Below the pieces are notes generated by a model. That model ran no database searches, was not told the DNA's origin, and saw only the letters and a list, made by a program, of their open reading frames with translations. Position numbers and translations under genes: made by a program. Shown piece after piece: positions 24,074 to 37,400 of a stretch of DNA of 62,697 bases (the stretch's first letter is position 1; each line of letters starts with the position of its first letter). The DNA is from Phoronis ovalis. Taxonomy: Eukaryota > Phoronida > Phoronidae. The stretch spans positions 1 to 62,697 of the forward strand of contig JAOXYB010024734.1 in NCBI GenBank assembly GCA_028565635.1. The letters are read 5' to 3'.

Positions 24074-27000
24074 TTAGAAGTTTTCGAAATGATGCTCAAA
24101 CTGCGCTTTTGTGGTTTTGTTACAATTCAGGCATGATTTTTCAACATTCTTTGTTAAACCTGGAGGCCCACAGCTAAATACACCAACTTTCTTGACCTAA
24201 AATAGAAACGAAAAGTCTAGAAATGCTGTTCAGAAAAAAGGCAATCCTCGTCACTTTACTTATCAAAATTCGCATTAAACAATTATAGCAAATTATTGAC
24301 TCTTTCTAAAATTTGTCTACCCAACTATTAGCATAGAATTATTTAATTATAACAATGCATCATATAGGACCATCATATAGGACCATCAACAACACGTGCA
24401 TGAAAATGGATTTTGTCGCTTACCTTAGGGTGCTTTTCGTGCATAGCAGTTAAAATGTTGTCAAATTCTGGACGTCCAAAATGAGTCTTTGCAACTAAGC
24501 CAGTAAAGAGACTTTTACCAGATATCTTTGTAAAATGTTCTTCGCATATATACTGAAAAAACATTTGCAACAATGAAAAAGTATATAAAATATACATTAG
24601 TACTCATCTATGTAGTCACAAAATTAAAGATATAATATATTTCAATACTATAGGTCAATAAGATACTATAAACTTTATCCAAAAATTGATTTTTCATTAT
24701 ATAAAAAGCCATACTATTTGCAACAATTTTAAGCAATTTTATAGTTTGTGTTATGCAGAAATATAGAATTACTAACTTATCTCTTTAATAATTGCGAGGT
24801 CTTACTGAAAAGCATGTTGACTTACCAACATTGTTGTTCTCAAATCAAATTTCTGAAAGAACTGTGTGATAAAGATGTGAGTTGATACAACGTTGTTATA
24901 ATCAACGGCTTCTACTTGGCGTAAAATGTCAATGAGCCATTCAAAATGGCGGTGGCTAGCAGTTACCCATATGAAATATAACTACAAAATAAGCGTAACG
25001 TTAAGTATTCAGATGTACTCGAATTTTTATGCCAAAGTTTAATTTGCCCAATGTTACTAGACATTTATTTCTACTTAGCTAAAATGTACCAAAATGGCGG
25101 GGGTTAGCAGTTGCGAGTGTAAATTTTGTACACAAANNNNNNNNNNNNNNNNNNNNNNNNNNNNNNNNNNNNNNNNNNNNNNNNNNNNNNNNNNNNNNNN
25201 NNNNNNNNNNNNNNNNNNNNNNNNNNNNNNNNNNNNGACATTTATTTCTACTTAGCTAAAATGTACCAAAATGGCGGGGGTTAGCAGTTGCGAGTGTAAA
25301 TTTTGTACACAAAGGGTGGTATTGAAGACTCTGAAACTGTTTTCAAGGCATAAAGTAGCACCGAAACATAGTTTGAATATGTTTAATATCCAAAACCAGT
25401 TCTCGATTAATCATATATACAACACACCATATAAAATGAGCAGGTAATACTTACCTTTTGACATTTAACTTTGAACATGCTCTGAATAGCTGACATGTGA
25501 ACAAAATCTTTTAAAATTGAAGCAAACGGTGTGACACCTATTCCCCCACCAACGAGTACAGCTATATCGTATTTGTACCAATCCTGATGACCGGAACCAT
25601 ATGGTCCATCCAAATACAACTACAAAGATGACAATAAGGATGCTGCCGTATACAATACTACGAGGCTTACATTTGATGAAATGAAAAATAGACTACCAGA
25701 CAGTTAAGTCAGTGCTAATACACGCCCTTTAAAAAATAACAGTAAATGTTATACTTTTTATTTAATAATTCTTGTAGAACAAAATTTATTCTGAATGAAA
25801 ACCAACCAAAACTTTTAACTACTACTTGGCATTAGACTCTTGAAGGTTCGCTCAAAGGTACCCTATTTAAATTTCTCAGCTAAGTACGTAACTGTGCTTC
25901 AAGTGGCACCTGGTTGAAAATGTTATAAGAACACAGATTTTGTAATCTATTTACCTTGGGATATGGCTTATTTCTCAAAGTTTCTGGATCAAATAGATAT
26001 CGCAAATTCCACGTCCAGGGTCCTAAAGATCTAATATGAAGCGATAATGAATCTTCATGTGGAGCCGATGTCAATGTGAATGGATGATACTCATTCTTGC
26101 CTTGTGCTAAGCAGGCTATGCGTACCCACTGTCCAGATTTATACTCAAAATTGGCAGGTCGTTTGAACTCAATGTTGGTGACATCTGTAAAGATGGTGGT
26201 CAACATTATCTAGCAAAAAGCTTTTCAATTTTAAATAGCTTTTATGTTGACTTCCAGTCTTATAAAGTTTGATGATTAGCAATTAAATTGTTGGCGTAGA
26301 CGTAGCAAAATCAATGAATAAATCGCTGACAGAGTTAAGTATAAAAAGCCAATAACAAATCATTTCAATGGTGAAACAAACAAAACTGTCTCCTGAAATT
26401 AATGAGATATTTGTACCTGAATGTTCTTTAACGATGTTTCAGCTTTGCATCTAATTTTTTTATTGCTTACGTAAAAAAATAAAAGTTACCCGATGGTAAG
26501 AGTTCTCCTCTGATAACACTTATTTCGGTCTTCTTCCTGCTGATACTGACCAATTTATCAAAGGTGTAAAGAATTGCTGGTCCCACCAAATAATACCTAA
26601 AAACGAGTTACAATTTTATAATGCTCGGTAAGACGTAGTTTGCAAAAACATAGCATAAAAAGAAACACATTTCATTGAATTATTTTTAACTAAAAGTTTA
26701 CATACCAGAATCCTGGTGCTTGGAGTAGTCTTCCAGAACCATGTAACAGTAACAGTATGTACCAGGGTATAATCAATTTGTGAGTTATCCAAAAGGCGTG
26801 AAAGATATATTGTCGTGAAGTTTGTGTCGCAAAGATATAAATCACAATCGCTACCAATGTGGCCAAAAGACCAGTGCTGCCTGAAATACCACAAGCATGA
26901 AAATTAGCTAAATTAAAAATATTCTAAATATTAAATGAAATAATGAAAGTAAAATCAATGATGCCTAACTGCAAGAGATCATGTATCAATTATCTAGTTC

Positions 27001-28472
27001 TATTAGGTTATCATTTCTTAGATCTAGAGGGAGCATAGATTAACAGGCAGTGGGCTTTATTAAATGTTTCAGCTTCTGATGAGTATTAGAACGGGAATCT
27101 AGTAGAACTACTAGCGTTTATTACGAGGAATACGTTACAAGTTTGTACAAGTTTTTTGTAGTTACAAACAATATTATATATATACAAACCTGTGATCGTT
27201 GCAAAAAGCCACCATGCGAAAGTAAGCATTTGATCTGAATCAAATGACATCTCCTTAAACATGCACAAATTTGCAACAGGTTGCGTGTTAATGTGATAAA
27301 AATTAAATAGATGTCCAACAATGTGAATGGCTGCAATAGAAAACCATGCAAAAATGTAAACACTGTCAATTTACCGAAAGTTTTTGGTTTCCTAGCTAAC
27401 AGCATCTTCAGTGCTAGCGATGTCTGTCAGAGATATACAAAACTAAGAAATTTAACCCAGCGACCAGAGTGCTATATTACAAAAAAGATATCTCCAACTG
27501 CGCATAAAAATTATATATTCAGCAACAAATGATAAATGTAAGAAATTAAGATATTTGCTTCCTCACGACAGTTACACATTTCGCCACTATATGGTACTGT
27601 GAAGATTTCCAAAAAGTGCCTTCTGTTACAATTCTTCATCTAACACATTTACAAGGAGAGAAATATGTGACTGAGTACCTGGGATTACGAGCAAGTACAT
27701 GTATGGATCCAATTAGTTGTATTTTAACATGCATATTGAATGAACAAGATACATTTTTAAAACTTACCTGTAAACACCAGTCCAGTCCAGGCCACGTTTT
27801 TGTGGAATGCTACATTGGAGTCAAATGGAATGTACTGATTGAGGAATGTTTCTCGCAGAAATGTTAACGTATTACGGCACATAGTCAATAGGATTAAAGC
27901 GTAACAGAATCCCAATGATGCAGCCCCACCACGCGAGAACGATACACCATATCCAGCCAGAGTACGAAATCCTGTGTGTTCCCTTTCCACGGAATATTCT
28001 ATAAAAAATAATCATTGCATCCACATAATTATGCCATATGCATTGATCGTAGCCTGGCTTAGTATTCAATTTGTTATCTCACTGAATAGTACAATTTTAT
28101 TGTAATATAGCCCACAGAACAATATCCTTAGTAGTACTACAGATTAATTTTTAAAAGTTTTCTAAATTTGTGTAATGTTTGCTCATAGTCATATTGTTAG
28201 AATGTTATTTTATGATAAATGAAAATTTTCCACAGTCATGTTCAGATTTCTAGTAATAGGGTTTGAGTAAAAATGAGTTTATACATTAATCAAAATATAA
28301 CTTTAACTTACGGTAAAATTTGTCAGCAAATAAGCCTATGCATATCCCGTAGAACAGAATCAAGTAGAAAATATGTTGCTTGTGATTTTCAAGAAAGTGA
28401 AGAACTAACTTCATTTTTGCTTGAATAGGATTGTAGCGCTGACGAACACTTTTAACTTTTTCAACAGTGTAA
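24074..28472 (-). other. Duox: Duox paralog 2: NADPH oxidase (flavocytochrome) exons
   Basis: Coding exons: 28312-28472, 27768-27998, 27190-27330, 26706-26880, 26490-26596, 25955-26184, 25455-25619, 24826-24981, 24424-24552, 24074-24196. The pair 26706-26880 and 26490-26596 totals 282 nt, the size of the single paralog 1 exon, so the intron between them was gained here or lost there. The outer-loop sequence at this intron differs ([13 protein letters not shown] here, [13 protein letters not shown] in paralog 1), while haem, FAD and NADPH residues are all kept. Confidence 0.93.
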
Positions 28473-31400
28473 CTAAAATATAATACACGAGAGATGCATA
28501 GCCTGGAATCATGTTTTCTTAGAACAACTTTGCATTGGTGTACAATTGATATCTCAAATAAGAAATAAATAATGTAAATTGAATTGAAACAGCCCAATTA
28601 TAACAATCAGCTTTTTTCAAGGAAATACGTCCATATAAGGGTAAACAGAATTAGTCAAAGCCAGAAGAATAATAATAATAATATGTCTTTAAATGTCTGA
28701 GTAGACAATTTGGAAGCGTTGCGAATTTGGGACGCTCAATGACAATTGGTTTGGAAATGTCTTTGATCGTAATTTTATTGATATTGAATAATGTATGTGT
28801 CATAAAGGAGTTTACCGTTTTACTTTATGCCTGTCATGCATGGTAATCCCAGACAATCAAAGAATTGCTGGATCATCTAGGTCAGTACGGCGAGAAAGGA
28901 AACAAAATTGGAATTTTTGACATTATTTCTTAACCACACCCATATAATATGATTATTAATTAACAGGTATGTAACTGAATGACAAGGAGAAGTGATATAT
29001 TTACTCTTTGCTGATATGACTTTGCTTTTTCTGCTTTGCTCCTCCAGTTTGTTTTGGCATTTTCAGTCCTTTCCAATCTAGCTTTAGTGAATCCATATGT
29101 CCACCTAATAGCTGTTTAAATTCCTCAAATTTAACTGGTTTTTCACTACTGATCCCTGCACTTTCAAACCATGACTCAATCAAATTCGACGTTTCGACAG
29201 AATCTATATTCGTGTTTGCCATTTCCATCAACGATCTAGAGCAATTAAATCACAATACTGTAGAGCTTTTGTTAAAAAAATAGAATACAACTGCACTGAT
29301 ATATCAGAAAGTACCAATAGAAAAAATAAATCTTTAAAAAGTGATATTTAACAGCTTTCTTTTGTACCAAGCAGGAGGCACCATTTTAATCACATACATT
29401 TTGACATTCTCCATATAAAAAACATGGAGACTAAAATATGCATTCTAAACATCTCTAGTGACACAATTTGGTTAATATATCTATTTTTTTAACTTTCAAA
29501 CACTTACGTTAACAAAGTACGAATTTCTTTGTGATCTAATATCCCACTGTTGTCCGTATCGTACATTTTAAACAGAAGCCCAAGCCGCTGATCATGGGTT
29601 CCTGCAATTGTTTTTTTTTCATTATTTATTGATTATTGCCGCAAAGTAAATGACTTATGATTATAGATACAAAATATAACGATCTGAAATGATACCAAAT
29701 TGTGTTTCATTGTACTATCAATTCACATAAAAAATATTTATATTTGTTAGTTGTTAATTCATTTTCTCGTTAACGGTGCTTTTGCAATCATTTACTAACC
29801 TTTAGAGAAAAGAATAACACATTGCAGTAATTCCCTAAATGAGATATACCCATTCCCGTCATTGTCCAACATAGCAAACATCTGTTCCACAAACATGGAG
29901 TTAGGTTTTAGGGAAAGAGCTTCAGCGAATTCTTCCTAAAATTAAGTATGAATTTCGAGAAACCTTATACAATTCATTGACATTTCTCAGCAACGTAACA
30001 ATTTACATGTACCACAACAAAAAGTTGATTCACAATTCAAGTATATTTGGCAAAATAAAAATTTCATTATAATAAACTTATTTGATTCAAAGATCAATGA
30101 ACAACTTTATAGTATAAATCTATTTTATTGTCAGCTTACTTTTGATAATTCGCAGTCAATGATGTCCTTTGCCTGGCTTTTTTCTGAGAGAGTAATAATG
30201 CCATCGCCGACGTCGTAATTGTCGAGCTAAAACAATAAAAACATATTATACCGAGTCAAGTACAGATTGATTACATAATAAATATTGAAAATAATTTTAA
30301 ATATGCAAATTCATTAAAGCTGGAGCATATTATTCTAAAGTTACCATGTCAAAAGTACAAAATTGCGATTAAAGAGAATTTAAACAAACGCATTGCATAA
30401 GATAGCTTCGAGAAATCAACCCTTGGTTCCTTGAAATCCGGCCCTGGCCTGTGAAATCCGGCCCTGGCCTGTGCATTGTTGTCAATAGAAAAAATCACGC
30501 ATGACATTAATTCATGAACAAAGGCGCGTTTGTAACAAATTAAAACTACAATGTGTGTATAATGATGCTCACCTCAGCAAAAACGCTCCGGAAGAATTTA
30601 TTTAACAACTCCTGCCTCTTAACTTTAGTAGTTGCCTGCTCTTTCAGGTCATTACGTTTACTTGTGTGACGTGTTAGATTCTTATTGTGAGTGTCTAGGA
30701 AGCGTTGAAAGGCTTGCAAGAAGTTTTTTCGACTATCTTCAGAACTAAACTGCAATACCTGCATTTAAGAAAGTAATGTATTAACTAGCTACCTCAAGAA
30801 TCCAACCAAGGTCACAAAGACGATGACAGATTAGCAGATTTTAATATCTTAAACAAGATTCAAGATTCCATACATTTTCGATAAAACTAGAAAAATAGTA
30901 GGCGACATGTAGCTTAGTATAAATAACATAGGATCATTGTAATTTCTCGTCGATAACAAGTTACTGGTACATTTTTACTTGAATAACATTTTTTTCGCTC
31001 AAATTATTTTCTTATGAACTTACCAAGTCGTATTCTTTAGGGACATATAGGAGTACTATGGGATTCACAGTTTCGCGGCTGCTCCCAACAAGGCATTCGC
31101 TAACTCGTGCTAAGTTAATACTTCTAAGATGTCTGCCGGTAGAATTATGGACGTTCAGTTGAACAGGGTCATCTTTAAAACGTATCTCAACAGTACGGGG
31201 CAGGTTTCCGTGTCCCAACCATTCCGTAGCTATGTATAAATGTTACAAGAAAAATTAATACCATAATTTTGCAGACAATACTACCATACTGATTCTATCT
31301 AGAATATTTTGTTAATCATGAAGAATATAAACATATTCCACATCTGTTTATTTAGTATTCACATTGTGTCTAGTTTAGATGATAATACTTGAATTTTATC

Positions 31401-34400
31401 TCAATATAATTGTAAAATGCTATTGTAATTCACTTTCATAGTTAGGTAATTTTGACTATAATCAACCATTACAAGTTAATTCAAAATCTCAGTTTCTTTT
31501 ATAAAAAATATTGGCATCTACAGTTTCAAAATGTCCAGTTAGAAAATGATCGGTGTAAACAATTATAACAATTATAATTAAAATTTTAAAAAATGCTTTT
31601 ACTTCAGTTGGGTGAAACTTTCATAGTGAGACTAATATGTTGCCATCGGTTGGTGAGACAAATTAAACAAAGACATAAAAATGAACATATCATTTTACCA
31701 AGTTATGCTTTAACATTTTTATGATTTTACCAGCAAACAACAAGTAGGAAAAGCAACGCTTATTTCAAGTGTTGTTGAAACATACTAAAATAAGGATTTC
31801 TTCGACGCTGTCATGAAATTTCTTACTAAATCTTCGGATTCTAAATGAACATATCATTTTACCAAGTGAGACTTTAACATTTTTATGATTTACCAGCAAG
31901 CATAAAACAGGAAAAGCACAAGCTTATGTCCAGTGTTGCTGAAACATACCAAAATAATGGATTTCTTCGTCGCTGTCATGAAATTTCTTAGTAAGCCTTC
32001 GGATTATTGTGTCCTTGAAACATTTTTTTTTGATTCGGGTGCGCACTGGATATAATAAAGCAAAACGCAGTATAACAAGCACATCTAAAGCAATACAGCA
32101 AAAAGCTACAAAACTTAAAATCCAAAAAAACAACATAGAATTAAGCAATGCGTTACAAGCCAAACTTTGTGATGAAACGTTAAAAGTTTACCCACATAGT
32201 TCATATGCAATGATAATGCTGCATTCTTACCCTCTAAAAGATATAAAATGCATTTGAAAAGAATGTTGCAGTCGTGCTATACAAGCGTTAAAGCAGTAAC
32301 TACTATCAAAGGTGCCATTTGCCATTATGCAAAATTTTAATAATTTGTGTTAATTAAAAGCTTGTTTCCCAGATTGGGAAACTATAAGAAACCATATAAG
32401 GCTTTTAAGAAACTATATGGTATACACAGTATAGTGTAGCTTTGTATCGGGAAAGGACAAACAATAACTGTTAAGATTTAAATACAAAGCGAAAAAGAGC
32501 CTTCCAAGAAAAATAGCCATTTTGGGAGGAGACGGTACTCTTAATCAGGAAGCGTATTTTATTTTATCAATATATATTGTACTATTGAGTTTGTGAATAA
32601 CATCGTCTACCTAAGATATTATTAGTGTTATCCTTAGACAGCTGCCTGAGTTTTCCCCGATCTTTTTCTTTCTTCGTAGCGTTTAGTCGGTACTTTGTGC
32701 ATCGATAGACGACATAGGCTAATAATATAATCACTGAAATGTAGATGTAAAAATGATTTGCATTATTTTGTATAAATAAAATTTTCTTTCATCATTTTAT
32801 GATACATATAGCAACTTGTAGTAAACTGCTGTTTTCTCAGTTCTAATTCGTCAACGTAAAGTATTAGCAAATGAGCATGAACATTGTACTTATCATAATT
32901 ATCATCATTAATTAAAAATGTTACTTGGTGTTCTTTGTAAATGTAAAGCGTTATTTAAGTGTATATACTAGGGACGTACAAATAAGTTACTTACAAAAAG
33001 GAAAGACTACCAGGAATATAACCGATGCAATAAATGATAACTGGCTGGTGGCAAAATAATCAAAAGTACTGTATTCGGGACAAGTTTCATTTACTTCCAT
33101 GATATGTACTGGAGAGCAAGAATATTGATTGCCTAAAAAGGAAGTAATTAATTCAATTTATTTCTTGCACTGAATCCTGGAAGTAATGACATTTATACTA
33201 TATACAAATGATCCCAAAATTCTGATGCAATCTCAGGTTATTCTAGCCAGAAAAATTAGCATTTGATGTAAAATTATACAGTTACAAAATTCGAGATTAA
33301 AAAAAAACTATTCCAATGACTTCCGTAATAATGTATGCTATATCATATTAAGAAATTTAACATAAATAATAAGACATTAAAATATGACATTAAAGCACAG
33401 AAAAAATTGATTTTAAAAAGTATTTTCACCTGTTTCTTTGACAAAAAATACGTCTCTTTGAATTTTAAGATTGTCTCCAAATGCTACCTTCATGACGTCG
33501 TGCAAAGTAGTATTCCTTATTTCCTCAATCTCATTATCATCAAAAAATCTGAAACAGCAATTTATAACTTTGTGAAAAAATATTTGGCTGTAAATTACAA
33601 CAGTTATTAAATTGCGTTACTTTTTTTACCCTTTTCGAAAGCTTTAACAATGCACACATACCCGTTTTCCTTGTTTTCAAACCAGAATCTGTCGGCATAT
33701 CGCAGCCGCATGAATTGTTCTCTGATCACTTCCTTGAATAGATCACCGAGATCGCCATCTTGAAATTCAAGCATACCACCAGTGAATACATCTAATGTTT
33801 CCATCCCCTTATGATATAGCTCTGTTAATTTGTTTACCTATAAAATACAGCGATAGCGATACAAGTAGGAATAAACAGATTTTAGGTTATGCGGTGTTTA
33901 TTCTATTTACTACAGAAATAAAAATTAATTTAACTTTTTTGTTTTGACTGTAGAAAACACGCAGGCAATGGAACAAAAGCCTTTAAAAATAATACTTACA
34001 GTCTCATTTGACAGCTGTGTGTTAATTTCAGTAAAAGTAAGTTTCTTTTGCAAACCATAAGCATGTCTTATGTCATCATATCCCGCTAACCCAAAATCTC
34101 TTCCTGCCATTATAGAAAGTGCTACAGCATCACGCCTAGTCTCATGTTTTGGTCCGTGGTATTTACCTAAAAAATCATCAGTGTAAGTTTGGTTCCACAA
34201 AGCAACATGTATGTACCTAACTACGGTACGTGTTCTTATATAAAAACAAAACAAAAAAGTAAAAAACAACTAGATTCATGAAAAGATGAAAAGAATAGAA
34301 ACATACTAAGCAAAAGTAAAACAAATATTAAGTGCAAGCTATTAATCAAGGACTTCAACGTCTTCCTGAGCGCTTGTGCCACCTGGGGTCTATACACGTA

Positions 34401-37400
34401 ATTACTTTTGAGCTCAATGGATTCAGAGCGTTCAAAAGCAATATTTAAACGTGTAGGTAAATAGGAATACATCGTTATGTAATGGATCTAGATTAAACTC
34501 ACTTCTCAAGTCTTCTACTACTTTACTGTCTGCCTTTTCAGATAACTGTGTGGCTAATCCGGCAAGTATTTTATCAGCCATATGATCGTCTTTCTCAAAA
34601 TATGTTTGCCCCATGCCATAGGCATTACATAAACGCAGTTTTTTTTCAGATTCACATGTAGTTATGCTGTCTCTGTAATGTTAACATGTATTATTTAGCA
34701 TGAAATATGCATAATTTATCACAACAGTACCCCTGTATAGCTAGCTGCGGGTAAAATAGAGGAATAATTGATCACCAACTGTATATAGAGAGTTTTAACT
34801 CTTAAAAGAATCTTGAGTACTTTTATTCGTACTTTTCATGATACTTTGTGGGATTGAGTATCCGGAACTAAACGCTTAAACCCAACTTAAAGTATACCTT
34901 ATATAGATAACAGATGGCACTAGTGTATACCAAAATCTCATTGCTGCAGTTTCAAAGGTAGACGTGACTTCCGGCTCACTATGGCCCATATAACGATCAT
35001 ACTCAGGGATGGCTTCTCCCAAAACTACCAGCAGCCATTCGTACATAATGATATTCTAAAATATTCAAATTTAATATCACAGTTTATCACGCACTGGGAA
35101 CGGTTTATCACGATTTTTTTTTGTATTATTATATCTTTTAGGTATTCAAATGACATACCAAGGATATTTAATATCTTTAGACATATTAAATATGTAGCAA
35201 CGTTTTGTTACTGTCATAAATAACTGTACAACAAATTGAAGTTATTACGTGCTAAAATTAAAAAATCAACAAATAATAGAAAAGGAACTCCAACGGTAAA
35301 CGCTCCAAGATAAATACACTTAAAGCCACGGCTTCGAACTTGTGTTGCAAGCTTTAAAATAATGTTTAATGATGTGACATTTATGCGCCATATTCAGGCC
35401 ACGTTTCTAGTTATTTAGTTGATCATCATAAGAATGGTTTATCTTCCCACAAGCTCACGATGTTCATGATGCGTGACAAGATTTATAATAGTTATATACA
35501 AATAGGGCCCTTCTTACCTGGTAAACGGCAATCACATGTTTTCTAGTTTTCTGATAAAGCATATCATCAGACCATGCTGTCGTATTGGGCATGTTCGCCA
35601 TCATTTTGTCAGCAATTTTATTGTGGTAACGAAACCACATTGTGCCCAGTGACAATACAGCCGGGTTTTCGTGACTACGTTTATCCCCAAACACTGTAAT
35701 TGATAAAAAAACCCAACAAATCTAGTCCTATTTTATAATATAGACACATAATATGATAAAAACAAAAACAACGGAGACAGATGTTTTACCGGTGCCAGGC
35801 ACCCAATGATAACTGCATAAAAATGATTTTTGAATCATATACGCTACATTGATTAAACCAAAGCCTAGAATATTAAAATAATTATTCTATATGATTATTA
35901 TAAATATATCAAACACAAATTTTAGTCCAAAACTGAATCGTACTTATTAAGCCCTGAGAGCTTTCGGTCTTATCACAAGACCTTCATCAGATATAAGATC
36001 GAATGAACATTTATGCTGATATTATATGTTTTGTTATTTTTCTTTTTGTAGCTTTTACCACCACTAAACTTTTCAACCTGACTTATAATTATTCAAATTG
36101 TGACTTATACCTACCGAGCATAGTTTTTGGATCCCTGTATTCATGTTTAATATCTGGACTTGGTATGTTTTTGAATGGCAAACCCTGCTTATTTCTACCA
36201 GGGTACATTCCTTTATCATCTAAGCTCATCAGTTTCCCGTCTTGGAATGATCGAAGGCAGTTAGCCCAAACTTCGTTTGGCCCGTATATGAAGCTGCCAT
36301 CTATCCAGCTTGTGACAGAATTAACCTAAAAATAAACAAAAATATGCTTGCTAATAACACGATTTACATATTTAGATATATACCGGATAAATATATGCTA
36401 ACTCTAAATGAAATACAATTTACCTGTTGTCTTGGAGTATTTAGTGAATATCCAGTCTTTTTGTCATATGCTGATCGTTCATAGCGTAATGTTTTACCTC
36501 CTTGTTTTACTCGATCAAAATCATTATCCCCTTTTGGAATTGTCACTGAAAGTAACTCGGGCGGACATGAAGGTTCAGTGGAGTCACTGATTTCCATTGA
36601 GACCATTTGGCCTGTAAATAATTCAACGTTGTACTTTACTTCATAATAATATGTACTAATAATGAATTCAGTATATACCAGAAAATTAATATTAGTTATA
36701 AAATAATAGAACATCGTTACTGGGAAATACTAGATTAGTAAAAAGTAATACATCTCAAGTGATTTACTGAGATGTTACTTGAAACAAAAAATCTGACATT
36801 TATTTCTAAATGCATTTAAACCATTATACATTGGTAGGGATAATTGTTATCAAGTTTTTGTAGTGTCCGTGTTGCTTGAATAAAACAGGCAAACTAAATC
36901 GTGAATATTTTTCAAAAGATGTATTCAAACTATATTATTATAGTAAAATGGTAATTTTTTGAATTTTTTATATAGTGAATTAAAAAAAATCTATAATTGC
37001 TACGCGTAGAATATCCACAATTTGAAAAATAAAGAAAAAGAAGGTTTACTTTGGCTGGGATTGCAAGAACACGTTTTGTTTTTAACATTTTTTACTTTAC
37101 AGTCCAACATATGGTTCAGAACAAAATTGAGATAGACCTTAGGTAAACTTATTAATCTCATATTTTATCTTAGTTTTCTTCTTATGGACAAACATATTAT
37201 GTTAGCAAGTACTGGCAAAACAACTCACTGAAATAGGCAAATAGTGCAGTCCAGTTCTTATCAGACTGCTCAAAGCTCGATGTCTCAAATATTGCATTGC
37301 TGACGTCTCTGGCACTTGGCTTGTTAGAAATAGCTGCTTGATACGTTAGATCGTCATAAGAACTTGGACCAATGCTATTAAATGTGTCTCCTGGAATTAA

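Larger units (their letters stand above)
29005..33132 (-). other. Duox: Duox paralog 2: first TM helix, linker and EF-hand exons
   Basis: Coding exons: 32995-33132; exon 14 as either 32611-32733 (alpha) or 31950-32105 (beta); 31024-31229; 30573-30758; 30140-30226; 29800-29935; 29508-29601; 29005-29235. The EF-hand exon that is single in paralog 1 (223 nt) is split here into 87 + 136 nt by an extra intron. Both EF-hand loops keep acidic residues at positions 1, 3 and 12. The last exon ends in a basic Gln/Lys-rich stretch before the NOX core. Confidence 0.9.

Noticed and set aside
31786-31846. Third alternative version of exon 14 in paralog 2
   Set aside because: The copied fragment would splice with the wrong phase and shift the frame.
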